A stretch of DNA of 63,446 bases from Collybiopsis luxurians FD-317 M1 (taxonomy: Eukaryota > Basidiomycota > Agaricomycetes > Agaricales > Omphalotaceae). Location: assembly GCA_000827265.1 (NCBI GenBank), contig KN834857.1:32734-96179 (forward strand), given 5' to 3'. Below the pieces are notes generated by a model. That model saw only the letters and a program-made list of their open reading frames with translations. It made no database searches and was not told the DNA's origin. Position numbers and translations under genes: made by a program. Positions 8,540 through 19,378 of the stretch are shown here, in pieces (within the stretch, counting starts at the first letter, position 1; every line of letters begins with the position of its first letter).

Positions 8540-11500
8540 CCCAGCAAACATTGTTCAAAATGCCAGAAAACTTTGCAACAATGGATTGATGATGTTATAC
8601 CATCACTTTTGGATCCCTACCTTGAACTTCAAAGAAGGACCCAATCATTTTGACACAAGAGTAGGCTGACAGCTGAAGCTGAATTATGTTCTTGCTGTCC
8701 TACTCAAAGCTTGTCAGTATGGGTGGTTCAATTTCACGGTATGTCTACAGGCTCATAAGTCTACCTCTCCTCACTAAGCAGTCCCTGTTGTAGAACTGGA
8801 GAAGATAGTGCTCAAAGTATCAACTTGTGCTCCCACCGCTGTCCAACTGGTGCAGCGCAGGCTTTTTCCTTGCGCACCAGTTTTTCCATCACTCGCTGTG
8901 GATATATGGGTATTGGATTTTGTTCGATGGCTCTTTCTTTGCATCCCACCTAACTACACTGCTTGGTGTGCCACAGTGATCGACTTCTTGGGTGCACAAG
9001 GCTATTGTCTTCCTGGTGACGATCCCCTACGAAGAAGATTTGCAAACACACTGCAATGGTTTATCGCACTACATGACACTGCCAACTCCAAGGTTCAGCT
9101 CCTCTTACATGATGTTCAAATAGGCCTTATTCCAGAAGCTCACGGACAACCTATGCAGTGAATGCCTGTATCTCATTGCCAAGAAAGCATACCATCGCTG
9201 ATTCCCACAAACGAAGAAGTGGCTGCTGATCCGCCTGAATCTAGTAAATGTCAAAATGGAGGATTGACTCGGTGTGTTCAATTTGTAGATGAAGTCGAGG
9301 ATGCTCCTTGTTCATGCAAGCGGGGGTGGTCTTCTGATGATGGGGCAGACAGCTCTGAGGAAACAGAGTCAACAATGCCACTATACCAACTGAGCGAATA
9401 TCTGTGCTCAAGGTGTCCGCTTTGTTTTGGTGGATCTGAAATGTGAGCATTATGCCTATGGATCTGGACTGGTTTACTGGCTTAACTGATTCTCTATTTA
9501 GCAAGAGCATCATTGTCTGTCTCAATGCCTGCTTTACTCAGAAGCACAATGCACAAAAATCTGGCTGCGATCCCCCCCAGACCCATCCTCAGTCATTTTT
9601 TATTCCCAAATTGGAAGTCATGGCTTGGAAGATGAATGTCAATGCTACTCAAAGCAGTAAGGAGTCTGTGCAACCCACCAAGCAAAAGAAGCCATCAAAA
9701 ACTTCATTCACTTCTGATGAAGTTGACCATCTGGAAGATGGAATGCAAGTACCAAAATCCATCTTGGATGGGTGCTTGGCTAGCTTTACAGTGGCAGACG
9801 AGGCTCGAGTGAAAGGAAGTACCCAGTTTTTTGATGTTACAGCCCAGATGGCCATTTTGTGTCATCACGACTGTCCACTTTGGGTTGTGAACATGAATAC
9901 CCCTGGTGAAGCTCAGCATTACACCCTTGCTTTATTGGTGAAGCTATTCGAACACCTCCCACTGAGTGTAATTGTTCAAATTCTGTATGATATTGTGTGC
10001 CAGCTGCATCAGAGTTGCATCAAGTGGGGCTTCCTTAAGCCTTACATGTCCTGCACCACTTTCTCAATCTCAATATTTCATGCATTCAGTCATCAATGGC
10101 CTTGCCAAATAATTTATCATCTGTGCAAAACTATAGGTTATGGTTTATTGGACGGTGAAGGTGCTGAGAGACTTTGGCATTCTCTCAGTCAGTTAATTGC
10201 CTATGGGCAAGTAGCAGGGGTATGGTGGTCCCATCCATGATTGTCTAGAGCTCATTGCTAATTTCTCTTTAGTTTCATGTCCGTATGTACCATCTCAATA
10301 GTCAGCTTGAGTTTGCGAATGAAGAGGGACTGTTCAAGCTGGGAGGCTGGCTGAGGTGCAAACTGTTTGCATGCAATGCTAAATGGATGGAAGCGACACA
10401 AGTTCTTGCGAGTTGCAGATTCGAAGAGCAAGTCCTCTACAACGAATGGGAGAAGCAAGTTCAGGTGCAGACAAAGCCACTTCCATGCATGTTTCTGTCT
10501 CTCACTTTGTAAATCTACTGAACTGTCTATTCACTAGGACAATGCAAGAATCAAGGCAAAATTGCTGTTGAAGAAGTTTTGTGTCTATGGAAGAGCCGTG
10601 ACGCTCTTCGTGACAAAGTCTTCTACTTGCGTGACTTGATCATCAACCCCTCCATGCCTGCATGGGATGTCGCGACTTATGAGCTTGAACTGTGATCGGT
10701 GAAAGAGAATTTGACAAAAATGGAAGTGCGCATAGCAAAGAAAGAGTGAGATTTGGGAGCATCCGGCAATGATGCCATTCGCCACTTGCTGAACAGTACC
10801 TATCTCAACAAGCGCATGAATGCATTGGCCCTACTGATGCAGATTTGGGAATGCCTATGCAGTAGAAAATTCAAGCTCAATTGACTGGAACAATCATACT
10901 GAAAGCAACAAAGCGGTAAGTCCTTCTTGTGAGCCTCCCTTTGAACATAAACCTAGCTTTGGTCTTATCTTATCTTACCAGAACAACGTATCAACAAGCA
11001 CATGCAAGACTCTGTGAGGCAATGAGAGCCAGCCATTGCTGTCCTGGCGTGCAAGTATAACACTTATTGTGAGGAACCAGCGTAAAGCTCCATGATCCAC
11101 CATTGCACCGAAACCTATTGACCTCGATAACCTCTTCAATCTTGATGTCAATGATGATATTTGGTTAGACATAGGGTTTGGTTATGATGAAGATACTGCT
11201 CCCCCATTTTGGTTATCTAATGAACAAGTACGAAACAGTATTAGAGTGTTACTGGACCAGGATCGGTGCGCAGAAGAGCGGCGATACCTCCTGGCAGAGA
11301 GAGATGCAATGCAGGAGTGGTTTAGTGAAGAATGGCATGTAGTTAATGCAGGAACAAGGAGCATAGGTATGATTTGTCCCTGGAGGCTTTTTGAATTGCC
11401 AGATCCCAATCTCAAGTACCAGCTCAAATTACAAAAATGATGGTTATGCCAATTGTATGCAACTTGGGAATGGGCATTTGTGGGTGTTCCAGCCAGTGAT

Positions 11501-11704
11501 AAGCTACCCACATGGGGACCATCAGAGGAGGAGGTTTTTCAGGTGCGTGGTGAGCTGGTGCTTGGTGGAGGTATAGATGCAGTGGATGAAGAAGGATTTG
11601 GTGTTGAATTTGAGACTGAAGCTGATGGATTGCTTACTGAACACTTGGATAGTTTGCAAGTTACATGGAACTATCAAGAGATGCAGAGTGAAGATCCTTT
11701 GTAA
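8540..11704 (+). pseudogene. KDZ (Kyakuja-Dileera-Zisupton) transposase
   Basis: DDE transposase of the KDZ superfamily, abundant in Agaricomycetes. In order: QQWIDDVIPSLLDPYLELQ (about 8570); a segment typical of the KDZ N-terminal half, CAPTAVQLVQRRLFPCAP...LAVDIWVLDF (8808-9161); EYLCSRCPLCFGG; an intron at 9444-9501 (GTGAGC...TTTAG); NACFTQKHN; catalytic block with FFDVTAQMAILCHHDCP, TPGEAQHYTLAL, LYDIVCQLHQS, HAFSHQWPCQ and the DGEGAERLW glutamate (to 10240); C-terminal domain PIDLDNLFNLDVNDDIW, LDQDRCAEERRYLLAERDA, WEWAFVGVPAS and EADGLLTEHLDSL, ending at 11704. The acidic residues of the core are still present, but stops and frameshifts occur at about 8655, 8740-8800, 9162 and 10580-10900. 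About 950 residues when whole. A palindrome array begins 94 bp after the end. Confidence 0.9.
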
Positions 11705-11797
11705 CCATTGCATTTGGTATCATGATGTAAATTTTATTTCTAGGTGGTGATTTGTTATATCTCATTTGTGTGCGATAAGTGAAGTTCTTGGGCAAAT

Positions 11798-12086
11798 GGG
11801 CAGCTGCCAAAGTTAGAAATGATTTGCTGGGCAGCTGCCCGATCCGGAAATTAGGCACTGGGCAGCTGCCAAAGTTGGAAATAATTTACTGGGCAGCTGC
11901 CCGATCTGGAAATTAGGTGCTGGGCAGCTGCCGAAGTTGGAAATGATCTGCTGGGTAGCTGCCGAAGTTAGAAATGATTTGCTGGGCAGCTGCCTGATCT
12001 GAAAATGGAAAACTGGGCAGCTGCCCAATTTGTAAGTGGTTTATGAGGCAGCTGCCTCAGTAAGCAATGATATGAGGGGCAGCTGC
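11798..12086. repeat. Ten-copy 31-bp array of GGGCAGCTGCC palindromes
   Basis: The CAGCTG core (once TAGCTG) starts at 11801, 11832, 11863, 11894, 11925, 11956, 11987, 12018, 12049 and 12080: exactly 31 bp each time. The 20-bp spacers are alike in the first units (GAAATGATTTGCT, GATCTGGAAATTAGG) but clearly different in the last three, while core and spacing stay fixed. One more core lies at 12183, out of phase. The array follows the KDZ transposase and may be its subterminal binding region. Confidence 0.95.
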
Positions 12087-12229
12087 TTATACATTGAGGT
12101 ATACATTACATCAGTAACTTGTTCATTAAATATACATAAATATATAATTGAATTATTATTGAAATCATTAGAAAGAAGCTGGCAGCTGCCAAAGATGCAA
12201 GCTGGGCAGAATGCCCTAATTTGAACCTT

Positions 12230-12837
12230 TTTAGGGCAATATCATGTAAGGCAAATATTATCCTAAGTAGGTCGCTTTGGGTGGCTGCCTGAAGTGTATA
12301 TGTGGTTGCAGGTGAATGCAACTGAGTGAGGGCAGTTACAATCCTTTGATGGTTTGTAACAATTCCTGATGATGAGCAGTACAAAGTGACTTGGTTCATC
12401 CAATCCTCCAAGGACATTTTATTATCAGTCCCAGAGAAAGTAGGTGGTTCAGGTACTTTGGGACCTCTGAATGGGCCAGATCCAGCATCAGCTGGGAGTT
12501 GATCCAATTGAGCTTTATAAGCATGAAGAAGCTCTGCTTGAGTTTCTACTATTTGTCAAAGACTTTTGACTTCTTGTTTCAAGGCATCTTGGGTCACATA
12601 GGAGACCTCAACAGCCTCATTCATCCAATCAGATACTCCTTCAATATGTTTATCAACATAATTTTTTGCTGTAGCTGTGGTTGTCTCATGGGCATTACAA
12701 AGAAGTAAACCAATTTGGTTGCATTGAACTTCTGTGCTAAAGCCAATTGCAGCCATGTCCACATTTTTGCTAACATTCTCTGCCCAATTGTTGACATCTT
12801 CCATTTGAATGGTAGGTGTATATTGAGTATAAGACAT
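12230..12837 (-). pseudogene. gag of a Ty3/gypsy retrotransposon, 5' part
   Basis: Minus-strand frame from the ATG at 12835-12837 (MSYTQYTPTIQMEDVNNW). It is helical in the first 90 residues, has a TGA at 12556-12558 (CGA would keep the frame: LRQIVETQAELL), then a gag-like motif PKVPEPPTFSGTDNKMSLED with QVTLYCSSSG and IVTALTQLHSP. That matches the capsid pattern of Ty3/gypsy gag (PxxFxGxxxxxxxWLxxxxxYF). Similarity ends near 12250, close to the KDZ array. This is a different family from element B. The 5' side (to 13139) is non-coding leader and runs into the N gap. Confidence 0.7.
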
Positions 12838-13139
12838 TTCTGCTTAGAGTCTTAATTTAGCCAAGTTTGATTAAAAAAGAAAAACACATAGAAACAAAGT
12901 TAAAATAAGCCTATTTGCCAAGTATTAAATATTTTACTAGGGGAGTGTAATCTGTAAATCTACTAGATTTCTGCAGATTATAGGGAGTCTATGAGATAGA
13001 TTATGAAAGGAAACCTTCCCAATTCTCTTGCATGCACCTGTAACCTCTCTCCACTCTTTATGAGTTAGAGTGCAACCAACTTGATCTGATTCATACAGAT
13101 CTTCCAGATGACTATACCATCTCCATAAATGATCTCTAT

Positions 13140-14032
13140 NNNNNNNNNNNNNNNNNNNNNNNNNNNNNNNNNNNNNNNNNNNNNNNNNNNNNNNNNNNNN
13201 NNNNNNNNNNNNNNNNNNNNNNNNNNNNNNNNNNNNNNNNNNNNNNNNNNNNNNNNNNNNNNNNNNNNNNNNNNNNNNNNNNNNNNNNNNNNNNNNNNNN
13301 NNNNNNNNNNNNNNNNNNNNNNNNNNNNNNNNNNNNNNNNNNNNNNNNNNNNNNNNNNNNNNNNNNNNNNNNNNNNNNNNNNNNNNNNNNNNNNNNNNNN
13401 NNNNNNNNNNNNNNNNNNNNNNNNNNNNNNNNNNNNNNNNNNNNNNNNNNNNNNNNNNNNNNNNNNNNNNNNNNNNNNNNNNNNNNNNNNNNNNNNNNNN
13501 NNNNNNNNNNNNNNNNNNNNNNNNNNNNNNNNNNNNNNNNNNNNNNNNNNNNNNNNNNNNNNNNNNNNNNNNNNNNNNNNNNNNNNNNNNNNNNNNNNNN
13601 NNNNNNNNNNNNNNNNNNNNNNNNNNNNNNNNNNNNNNNNNNNNNNNNNNNNNNNNNNNNNNNNNNNNNNNNNNNNNNNNNNNNNNNNNNNNNNNNNNNN
13701 NNNNNNNNNNNNNNNNNNNNNNNNNNNNNNNNNNNNNNNNNNNNNNNNNNNNNNNNNNNNNNNNNNNNNNNNNNNNNNNNNNNNNNNNNNNNNNNNNNNN
13801 NNNNNNNNNNNNNNNNNNNNNNNNNNNNNNNNNNNNNNNNNNNNNNNNNNNNNNNNNNNNNNNNNNNNNNNNNNNNNNNNNNNNNNNNNNNNNNNNNNNN
13901 NNNNNNNNNNNNNNNNNNNNNNNNNNNNNNNNNNNNNNNNNNNNNNNNNNNNNNNNNNNNNNNNNNNNNNNNNNNNNNNNNNNNNNNNNNNNNNNNNNNN
14001 NNNNNNNNNNNNNNNNNNNNNNNNNNNNNNNN
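13140..14032. other. Assembly gap (Ns)
   Basis: 893 undetermined bases. Open frames across it are artefacts. The 5' LTR of the gag at 12230-12837 may lie here. Confidence 1.
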
Positions 14033-14905
14033 GATGATCTTGATGCCAATGGATGGGGGGATCTCTATGTGTTCCCTTCATGTAGCAAATGGTTTGGAGT
14101 TGTGTTGCACAATCTCCTCCTTGCCCAAAACTGGAGAGCCGTCACTCAAAAGAGATACATGAATCTACACCAGCCTGTTGTAATAAATACAGCAAGTTCC
14201 CCTTATACACCTAGGGCCTGGCAAAGGAAGGTCAGCATGTGATCCTGAAACCACACCCCACACAAATGAGATTACTCCCAAAAGCATGAGATTGCTTCCC
14301 AACAAAGAGAACTGTCCCTTGCAGCAACAGTCTCAAAATATCCTCCAGAACCCAAATAGAGAAAAGGCCCCCAGAGCCAATGACCAAGTCAGACTGTACA
14401 CCTGTAAACAAAAGGCCTGCCTGTGTCCTTTGCAGCAACAACAGACAAAAAGAAGTAGACTTAACAAACTATCACAATCCTTACTCACCTTGTTTAGATA
14501 TGTTAAGGTTGGGGATAGATCAAACTTAGTATGAGGAAGAGTTGCTTCTGAGAAGGTAGAAAAGACATTGTTAAGTCTGGGGTGTTAGGCCACAGACCAA
14601 TCTACCTATATACATGTGTACTAGGACCCTAGATACTGTCAGACCTATGATACCTAACCCTGGTCCTGTGGCACACACTAGTGGCACAGGCTAGTGGCAC
14701 AGACTAGTGGCACAAGCTACTATACTACTTACAGTAATGTATTGATAATACATGGCACAGATAAGATCAAATAGATAAGATAAAGAGATTAGATCAAAAG
14801 ATAAGATGAAGGAAAATGATGACTGAGTTACTATGACTAAAGAGTGTTTAGAGAGTGATATGAGGAATCTGTGACAAGCATACACTATGCTACCAGTTTC
14901 AAATT
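14033..14905. other. Non-coding stretch with short tandem repeat
   Basis: No gene is seen. CTAGTGGCACAGR repeats about four times with a 13-bp step at 14664-14718. TGTTAGGCCACAGACC at 14586 resembles an LTR end on the minus strand but no partner was found. The similar words TCCCTTGCAGCAACAG and TCCTTTGCAGCAACAAC at about 14312 and 14427 suggest an internal duplication. Confidence 0.4.
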
Positions 14906-15151
14906 TGCCAACATCTTCTACACCTGCTTGTCACTTGGGAGCGGGCAATTGTTGGTGTTCCTACAGCTGGCAATAAGCAATTGGAATCAGGGCCGGCAGA
15001 TGAAGATATTATATGAGCACAAAGTGAGGTAGCATTGGGAGGTGGGGTCAATTATTCGGACAACAACTTATACAATATTAAGTTCAAAGCTGAGGCTGAT
15101 GAATTGCTCATGGAACATCTAGATAGTCTTTGTATTGCACAGAATTATTGA
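14906..15151 (+). pseudogene. KDZ transposase C-terminal relic (second copy)
   Basis: One frame of 81 codons ending with TGA at 15149-15151: WERAIVGVPTAGNKQ, a TGA in DII*AQSEVALGGG, then EADELLMEHLDSL. It aligns end to end with the C-terminus of the KDZ protein at 8540-11704 (WEWAFVGVPASDK ... LVLGGG ... EADGLLTEHLDSL). Only the last part of the gene is present. Confidence 0.8.
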
Positions 15152-15286
15152 GAACTGAATAGTCTGGATGTGTAATTTGACCTGTTTTGTTTCTACTATA
15201 GCATCTGTATAACATTCTCATACAAACTTCTCATCAATGATTGCCACATCACCATTAAAGATATATATGTAAAAAAAAACTTGTAA

Positions 15287-15415
15287 ATATCCCTGGGGTG
15301 GAAAATGCGGACATTGAATGGGGACCTGCTGAGGAAGACATTATATGAGTGCAAAGTGACTTGGCATTAGGTAGCGGCATAGAGTATTTGGACAATGACA
15401 TATATCAGCTGAACT
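15287..15415 (+). pseudogene. KDZ transposase C-terminal relic (third copy)
   Basis: Frame IPGVENADIEWGPAEEDII*VQSD and LALGSGIEYLDND matches the same C-terminal block as the copy at 14906-15151, including the TGA at the same codon. The shared TGA suggests that the two copies arose by local duplication after the stop had formed. Confidence 0.7.
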
Positions 15416-15458
15416 GTATTTAGTCTATGAAACTTGAATTGTGCCATGCAATAATGAT

Positions 15459-15550
15459 GTACAATGGTCCAGTTGGTTAAGAGATCCATCTCAATTATTC
15501 ATTGATGATGATTGCTTATGGAAGACAAGGGTTCAAATCCCTCTTGTACC
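15459..15550 (+). tRNA. tRNA-like sequence with enlarged anticodon arm
   Basis: Outer stem GTACAA/TTGTAC, a box A-like TGGTCCAGTTGG, and T-arm/box B AGGGTTCAAATCCCT are all in place. Between the D-arm and T-arm lie about 45 nt that do not form an ordinary anticodon arm, so no isotype can be given. It could be a tRNA pseudogene, an intron-bearing tRNA or a tRNA-derived SINE. Similar objects are at 33575-33674 and 48693-48795. Confidence 0.4.
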
Positions 15551-15611
15551 CATTAAATGAATTGAATGCAATTTTTTTTAGTGTCCATACTTCTGTTGTA
15601 TTTATTACCTG

Positions 15612-15845
15612 TGCAGCCTTGGCCTCAACCTCATGGGCTGAGTGGGGCTGCAACCTCAACTTCATGGGTTAAGTGAGGCTGCAGTCTCTGCCTCATGGGT
15701 TGAGTGAGGCTGCAGCCTCAGCCTCATGGGTTGAGTGGGGCTGCAGCCTCAACCTCATTGGCTGAATGGGGCTGCAACCTCAACTTCATGGGTTGAGTCA
15801 GGCTGCAGACTCAACCTCATGGGCTGAGTGGGGCTGCAGCCTTAG
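15612..15845. repeat. Seven- to eight-copy 31-bp array of GGCTGCAGCC palindromes
   Basis: GGCTGCA starts at 15646, 15677, 15708, 15739, 15770, 15801 and 15832, a constant 31-bp step; an eroded unit precedes at about 15615. Spacers read CTCAACCTCATGGGTTGAGTG. It lies 200 bp after the KDZ C-terminal relics, like the array at 11798. Weaker units with a 29-30-bp step (16298, 16327, 16357) follow in the next 500 bp. Confidence 0.95.
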
Positions 15846-16737
15846 CTCAGTAGAATTACTTCAAGTGCCTACCCTGTTGGTATATTACATTTTATTAATG
15901 TTTTATGCATATGCTCAATTGAAGATCATTTATATTAATGCCCTCTTTATTACACTCAGGAGCTAAGATGACCAGTCAATGTAATGTCCCCTGGCCTGAC
16001 TCCACTTAAACAGTCTGTTTCTGCATCATAAGATTATCTAAACACACTTTTTGAATCATAACCCAACCCATATACAATCTTCAGTAGACCCAAATTCTGA
16101 TTTGAGTCAGGATTAAGTCAGCTTGTCACTACTTGTGAGTCTGAAACAGATAATTTCAGAGGCACTATTGACTCTAAAGTTCAGTAACAGAATGTTGGCA
16201 AAGTGCTGCTTGATATCTGAAGTAGCAATGTATAATTAGAAGCCATAGAGCAATAGTATAAAATAACAGCCAGTTTTTTTCAAATAAAGCTTGAAGGGGC
16301 TGGTGCCCCAATGCAACTTGCCTTGAGGCTGTAACCCATCAAACCCTCACAAGATGGGCTGCAGCCACCCCTAAGTGCTATTGTAGAAATATGGCGCAGT
16401 GGTTTGATAAGAGTTGTGAGACTCGAATATTGGAGACAAATGATTATTCTGTTCTATGGTACTGGCCTCAAGGTAGGCCTTATATACTACATAACATAGT
16501 ATCTAGAAACTTCTACATACTTCTACTATTACTATCTGAGTAATACTGTCCGCATATGTGAGTAATCCAACTCAGAACTACATGTGCCAGATTGTATTAC
16601 TAATGACAAACTGAGAAATACAACAAGTGCATGGGGCTAAAGACCCCCTATTTTACATTCAAAAATCATCCTAATTAGGTCTGATAGGTGGGTGCCTGAA
16701 GTCGTAGTAGATGAGGAAGCTTGTCTGCTTGAGCCGC
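15846..16737. other. Non-coding, with degenerate palindrome units
   Basis: No gene is seen. GGGGCTGGTGCCCC, GAGGCTGTAACCC and GGGCTGCAGCC at 16296-16368 look like worn units of the preceding array. A box A-like TGGCGCAGTGGTTTGATAAG is at about 16392, but the matching box B is poor. Confidence 0.4.
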
Positions 16738-17450
16738 TAGCTACAGCTTTATCCTCACTCCCAACCACTTGTCCTTAATGAGACTCATCCAATTCAGTAT
16801 TGCTGGGATCTTGTCATTGGAAAACTCAATTTTGTAAGCATTTAACTTTCCTAGTTTGAGTATGAGCTGTTCCAAGACATGTTCATCCTCATTGCCCCCA
16901 GGGTTTTCTACTATGAAATTGGTGAGCTTGGTTATGGTTTCTTGTAGCTTGGTGCTGAGATGACACTCATAAAGCCATCTGGTGAACTCAACCATTAGGG
17001 TGAATGTCTCCTCTCTGTCCCAGACATGTAGAATGTAGTTGTCAGAGTCAAAGAGGCTGCACTTGGTCAAACCACAGACCTACTAATTGCCTGTAATGTA
17101 GGTTCTTTTATCATCTTGACAATAATCTGAGGCTTACGTGGACTTTAATAGCACCAGAGTGTTCAGTGTTATGCTGACCCATCATGATCCAGAATGGATG
17201 ACTCTTCAAGGGCTTGTGGGGATCAAGGTAAGCTGTCACCTCCTGCACATGCTGAAGGTTTCAGGTGTGAACAAATCCTCCAAGTGCTTTGGAGAACTCG
17301 GGTCCACATGGAAGTTTGGGAGGAAGGGGCAGTCATATGTGGGATTCTGCTCATATAACTTAGCAGGGGCCTTCATCAGTATGGGAAGGGTAAGTTGCAC
17401 CTGCTTGTGGGCCACATATATATTGATTTGGATAGGTCAGATACAATCAG
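16738..17450 (-). pseudogene. Unrecognised protein relic, minus strand
   Basis: The clear part is 16738-17070: CSLFDSDNYILHVWDREETF, then FTRWLYECHLSTKLQETITK and a stop after WLGVRIKL, with normal helical composition and no low complexity. Upstream, in broken frames, ILMKAPAKLYEQNPTYDCP and FHVDPSSPKHLEDLF look like earlier coding sequence. I do not recognise the family; a transposon-borne protein is likely from the surroundings. Confidence 0.4.
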
Positions 17451-19004
17451 GTAAAGGACATGCTGAAGAGAAGCAACAATTGTCAGAGACAGAGTGATTT
17501 GCAAATGGAATTCAGGGAAGTGAAGCCAATGTGAGTAATTTGTGATTGGTTGTCTAGTCTGGGAGTGGAAAGTAGTGGCACAGGTATGCTTCAGTTCTGC
17601 CCATTTGTTTATGCAAGGAAGTATAATGGCTCTACATAGTACAGAGAAAAGGTAATACTGGAGAAGGAATGCACTCAATGCTAACTACATTAGGATGCAA
17701 GACTGGATTTGTGAAATAGTCTTACACAAGTTCCAGGCATTCTATGAGTTCTACCATGGCCTGTGTGGCATGAGGGTCCTTTAAATTGGTGTCCATTGCA
17801 GCAGCATAGACCAAGTCACAATCTGTCATCAGGCCATTGATGGATCATGGACAAAGCTGTGAGGATAGATAGGGGCTGCTCTGTCCTCATTCATGCCCAA
17901 TCGCCAATTGGTGACCCAAGGAGGACAGGGATAAGGAGCTGGAGCTGGGGAGAATGTGAGAACATTTGTAAGGAATACTGATAGAGGTAGTGGGCCCTAC
18001 TTTACATTTCCTGAGCTCACCAAGTGTAGGGGACTTGGAGTTGTATTGTGAATCTGAACAGGAATGACAAGGGGTACTGGATGCACTTGTCTGAGAGCTT
18101 GCTGGTGTCTTTGGAAGGTGTTGTATGCACCACACAATGTGCACAATGAGCCTGGAGAGTATGGAGTCACCAGCATCAGTTTTGAGTATGGCAGGAAGGT
18201 TATCTCAGAGCATTTGAAGAGAGGTACTGTTGCCCACATCAACAAGCCATTCAATGTAGTGAGGAAGAAAAATACACTTGTCCTTGGCCATCATTAATGT
18301 AAAACATAGCAGCTGTAGCCTCCATAGTGATTATTCCTCCCACAGAGACAGGTCCCACGAGTCTACAATCTTCAGTGAGATTGAGATTCAACTATCTGTG
18401 ATAAAGCACTCACCTGAATACTTAGTTTCCCAAATGTTGCCGCTGCGTTGCCTCACTCACCAAGCCCAACACTTAGGCTATGATCAGAAGCTTGGTGTTT
18501 AGGCTCAGCACAGGCAGTGAATCTCAGAAGGTCTAAGGAAGTCACCTGGCCCTTTCAGATTGCTGTTTGAATGATTCTAAGTAACCATGGCCATTATACA
18601 AGGTAGAGAGTGAATGGAGGTTGGGGATTCAAGGTAGCATCCTGGTCAAGTCATGTTCCTGTGAGTGCTATAGTCTTTGTTGTTATTTTGCAACTCACTC
18701 CAATAGCTCAACAATGTAATGTGGTGTTGGCATTGAGCAGCAGTGGCTGCCCCTTGGGACCCAAAAGGTTAATAGTGCAGACTGTACAAATGGTGTCAGA
18801 ACTTGTCAGATCATGTAGACCCAACTTTTGCATTTCAGAAAATCAGATATTCCAAGAGGGTGTGATTCCAATGTAGATTCCTGTTTCCTCTCTTGTCTTC
18901 TCTCTAACTCCTTGACTTGGGTACCACATTGCTCCTCAAACTGTGGCCTTTATGTTGTTACTGTGCCCCCCCAGCTCAGAGGCTCATTAAACTTAGGGTA
19001 ACCT
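17451..19004. other. Degenerate sequence, no confident gene
   Basis: Only scattered frames are present, among them a Ser-rich minus-strand stretch at 17887-18144 (SSTPCHSCSDSQYNSKSP). It is strongly CpG-poor, like old transposon sequence. I cannot name anything here. Confidence 0.4.
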
Positions 19005-19378
19005 TCATAATATAAGTGAATGTGATTTTTGTGAAGGTGTTGATCTCCTCTGATGGAGAGGAAGAGTAGGAAAGGAATTTCTCTAACATAGATGGAGCAG
19101 TCTGATTGACCACAGTAAGTTTTTGTCAGGCTTTGCAGGTGTGTGGTTTGCTGAGAAGACTTTTTGGTTTACAAAGTCCAGGGACTAGGCTCATTGAATG
19201 AATTGTAATCTTCAGTGAATATGCTTTTCATGAAGGTGTTGATGTCTGATTTTTCTGACAGAGAAGAACAGCAAGAAAGATATCAAAGATAGATAGCACA
19301 AGCTGAATTTACAGCGGTAAGTTGTGGTCAGGCTTCACAGGCATGTGATCTTCTGAGGGACTTTTTTGTTTTACAAGA
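19005..19378. repeat. Two-copy imperfect tandem duplication, about 200 bp per copy
   Basis: Copy 1 (19005-19180) and copy 2 (19207-19378) share, in order, GTGAAGGTGTTGAT, an AGAGG/AGAAC-rich part, CAGTAAGTTTTTGTCAGGC against CGGTAAGTTGTGGTCAGGC, and GACTTTTTGGTTTACAA against GACTTTTTTGTTTTACAA. Non-coding. The step is about 200 bp. Confidence 0.65.

Noticed and set aside
11798..12086. CRISPR-like array
   Set aside because: Repeats are short palindromes with similar spacers at a constant step next to a eukaryotic KDZ transposase; no cas genes and a fungal context.
13129..14081. Long open frames spanning 13129-14081 on both strands
   Set aside because: They consist of undetermined bases; only the flanks are real sequence.
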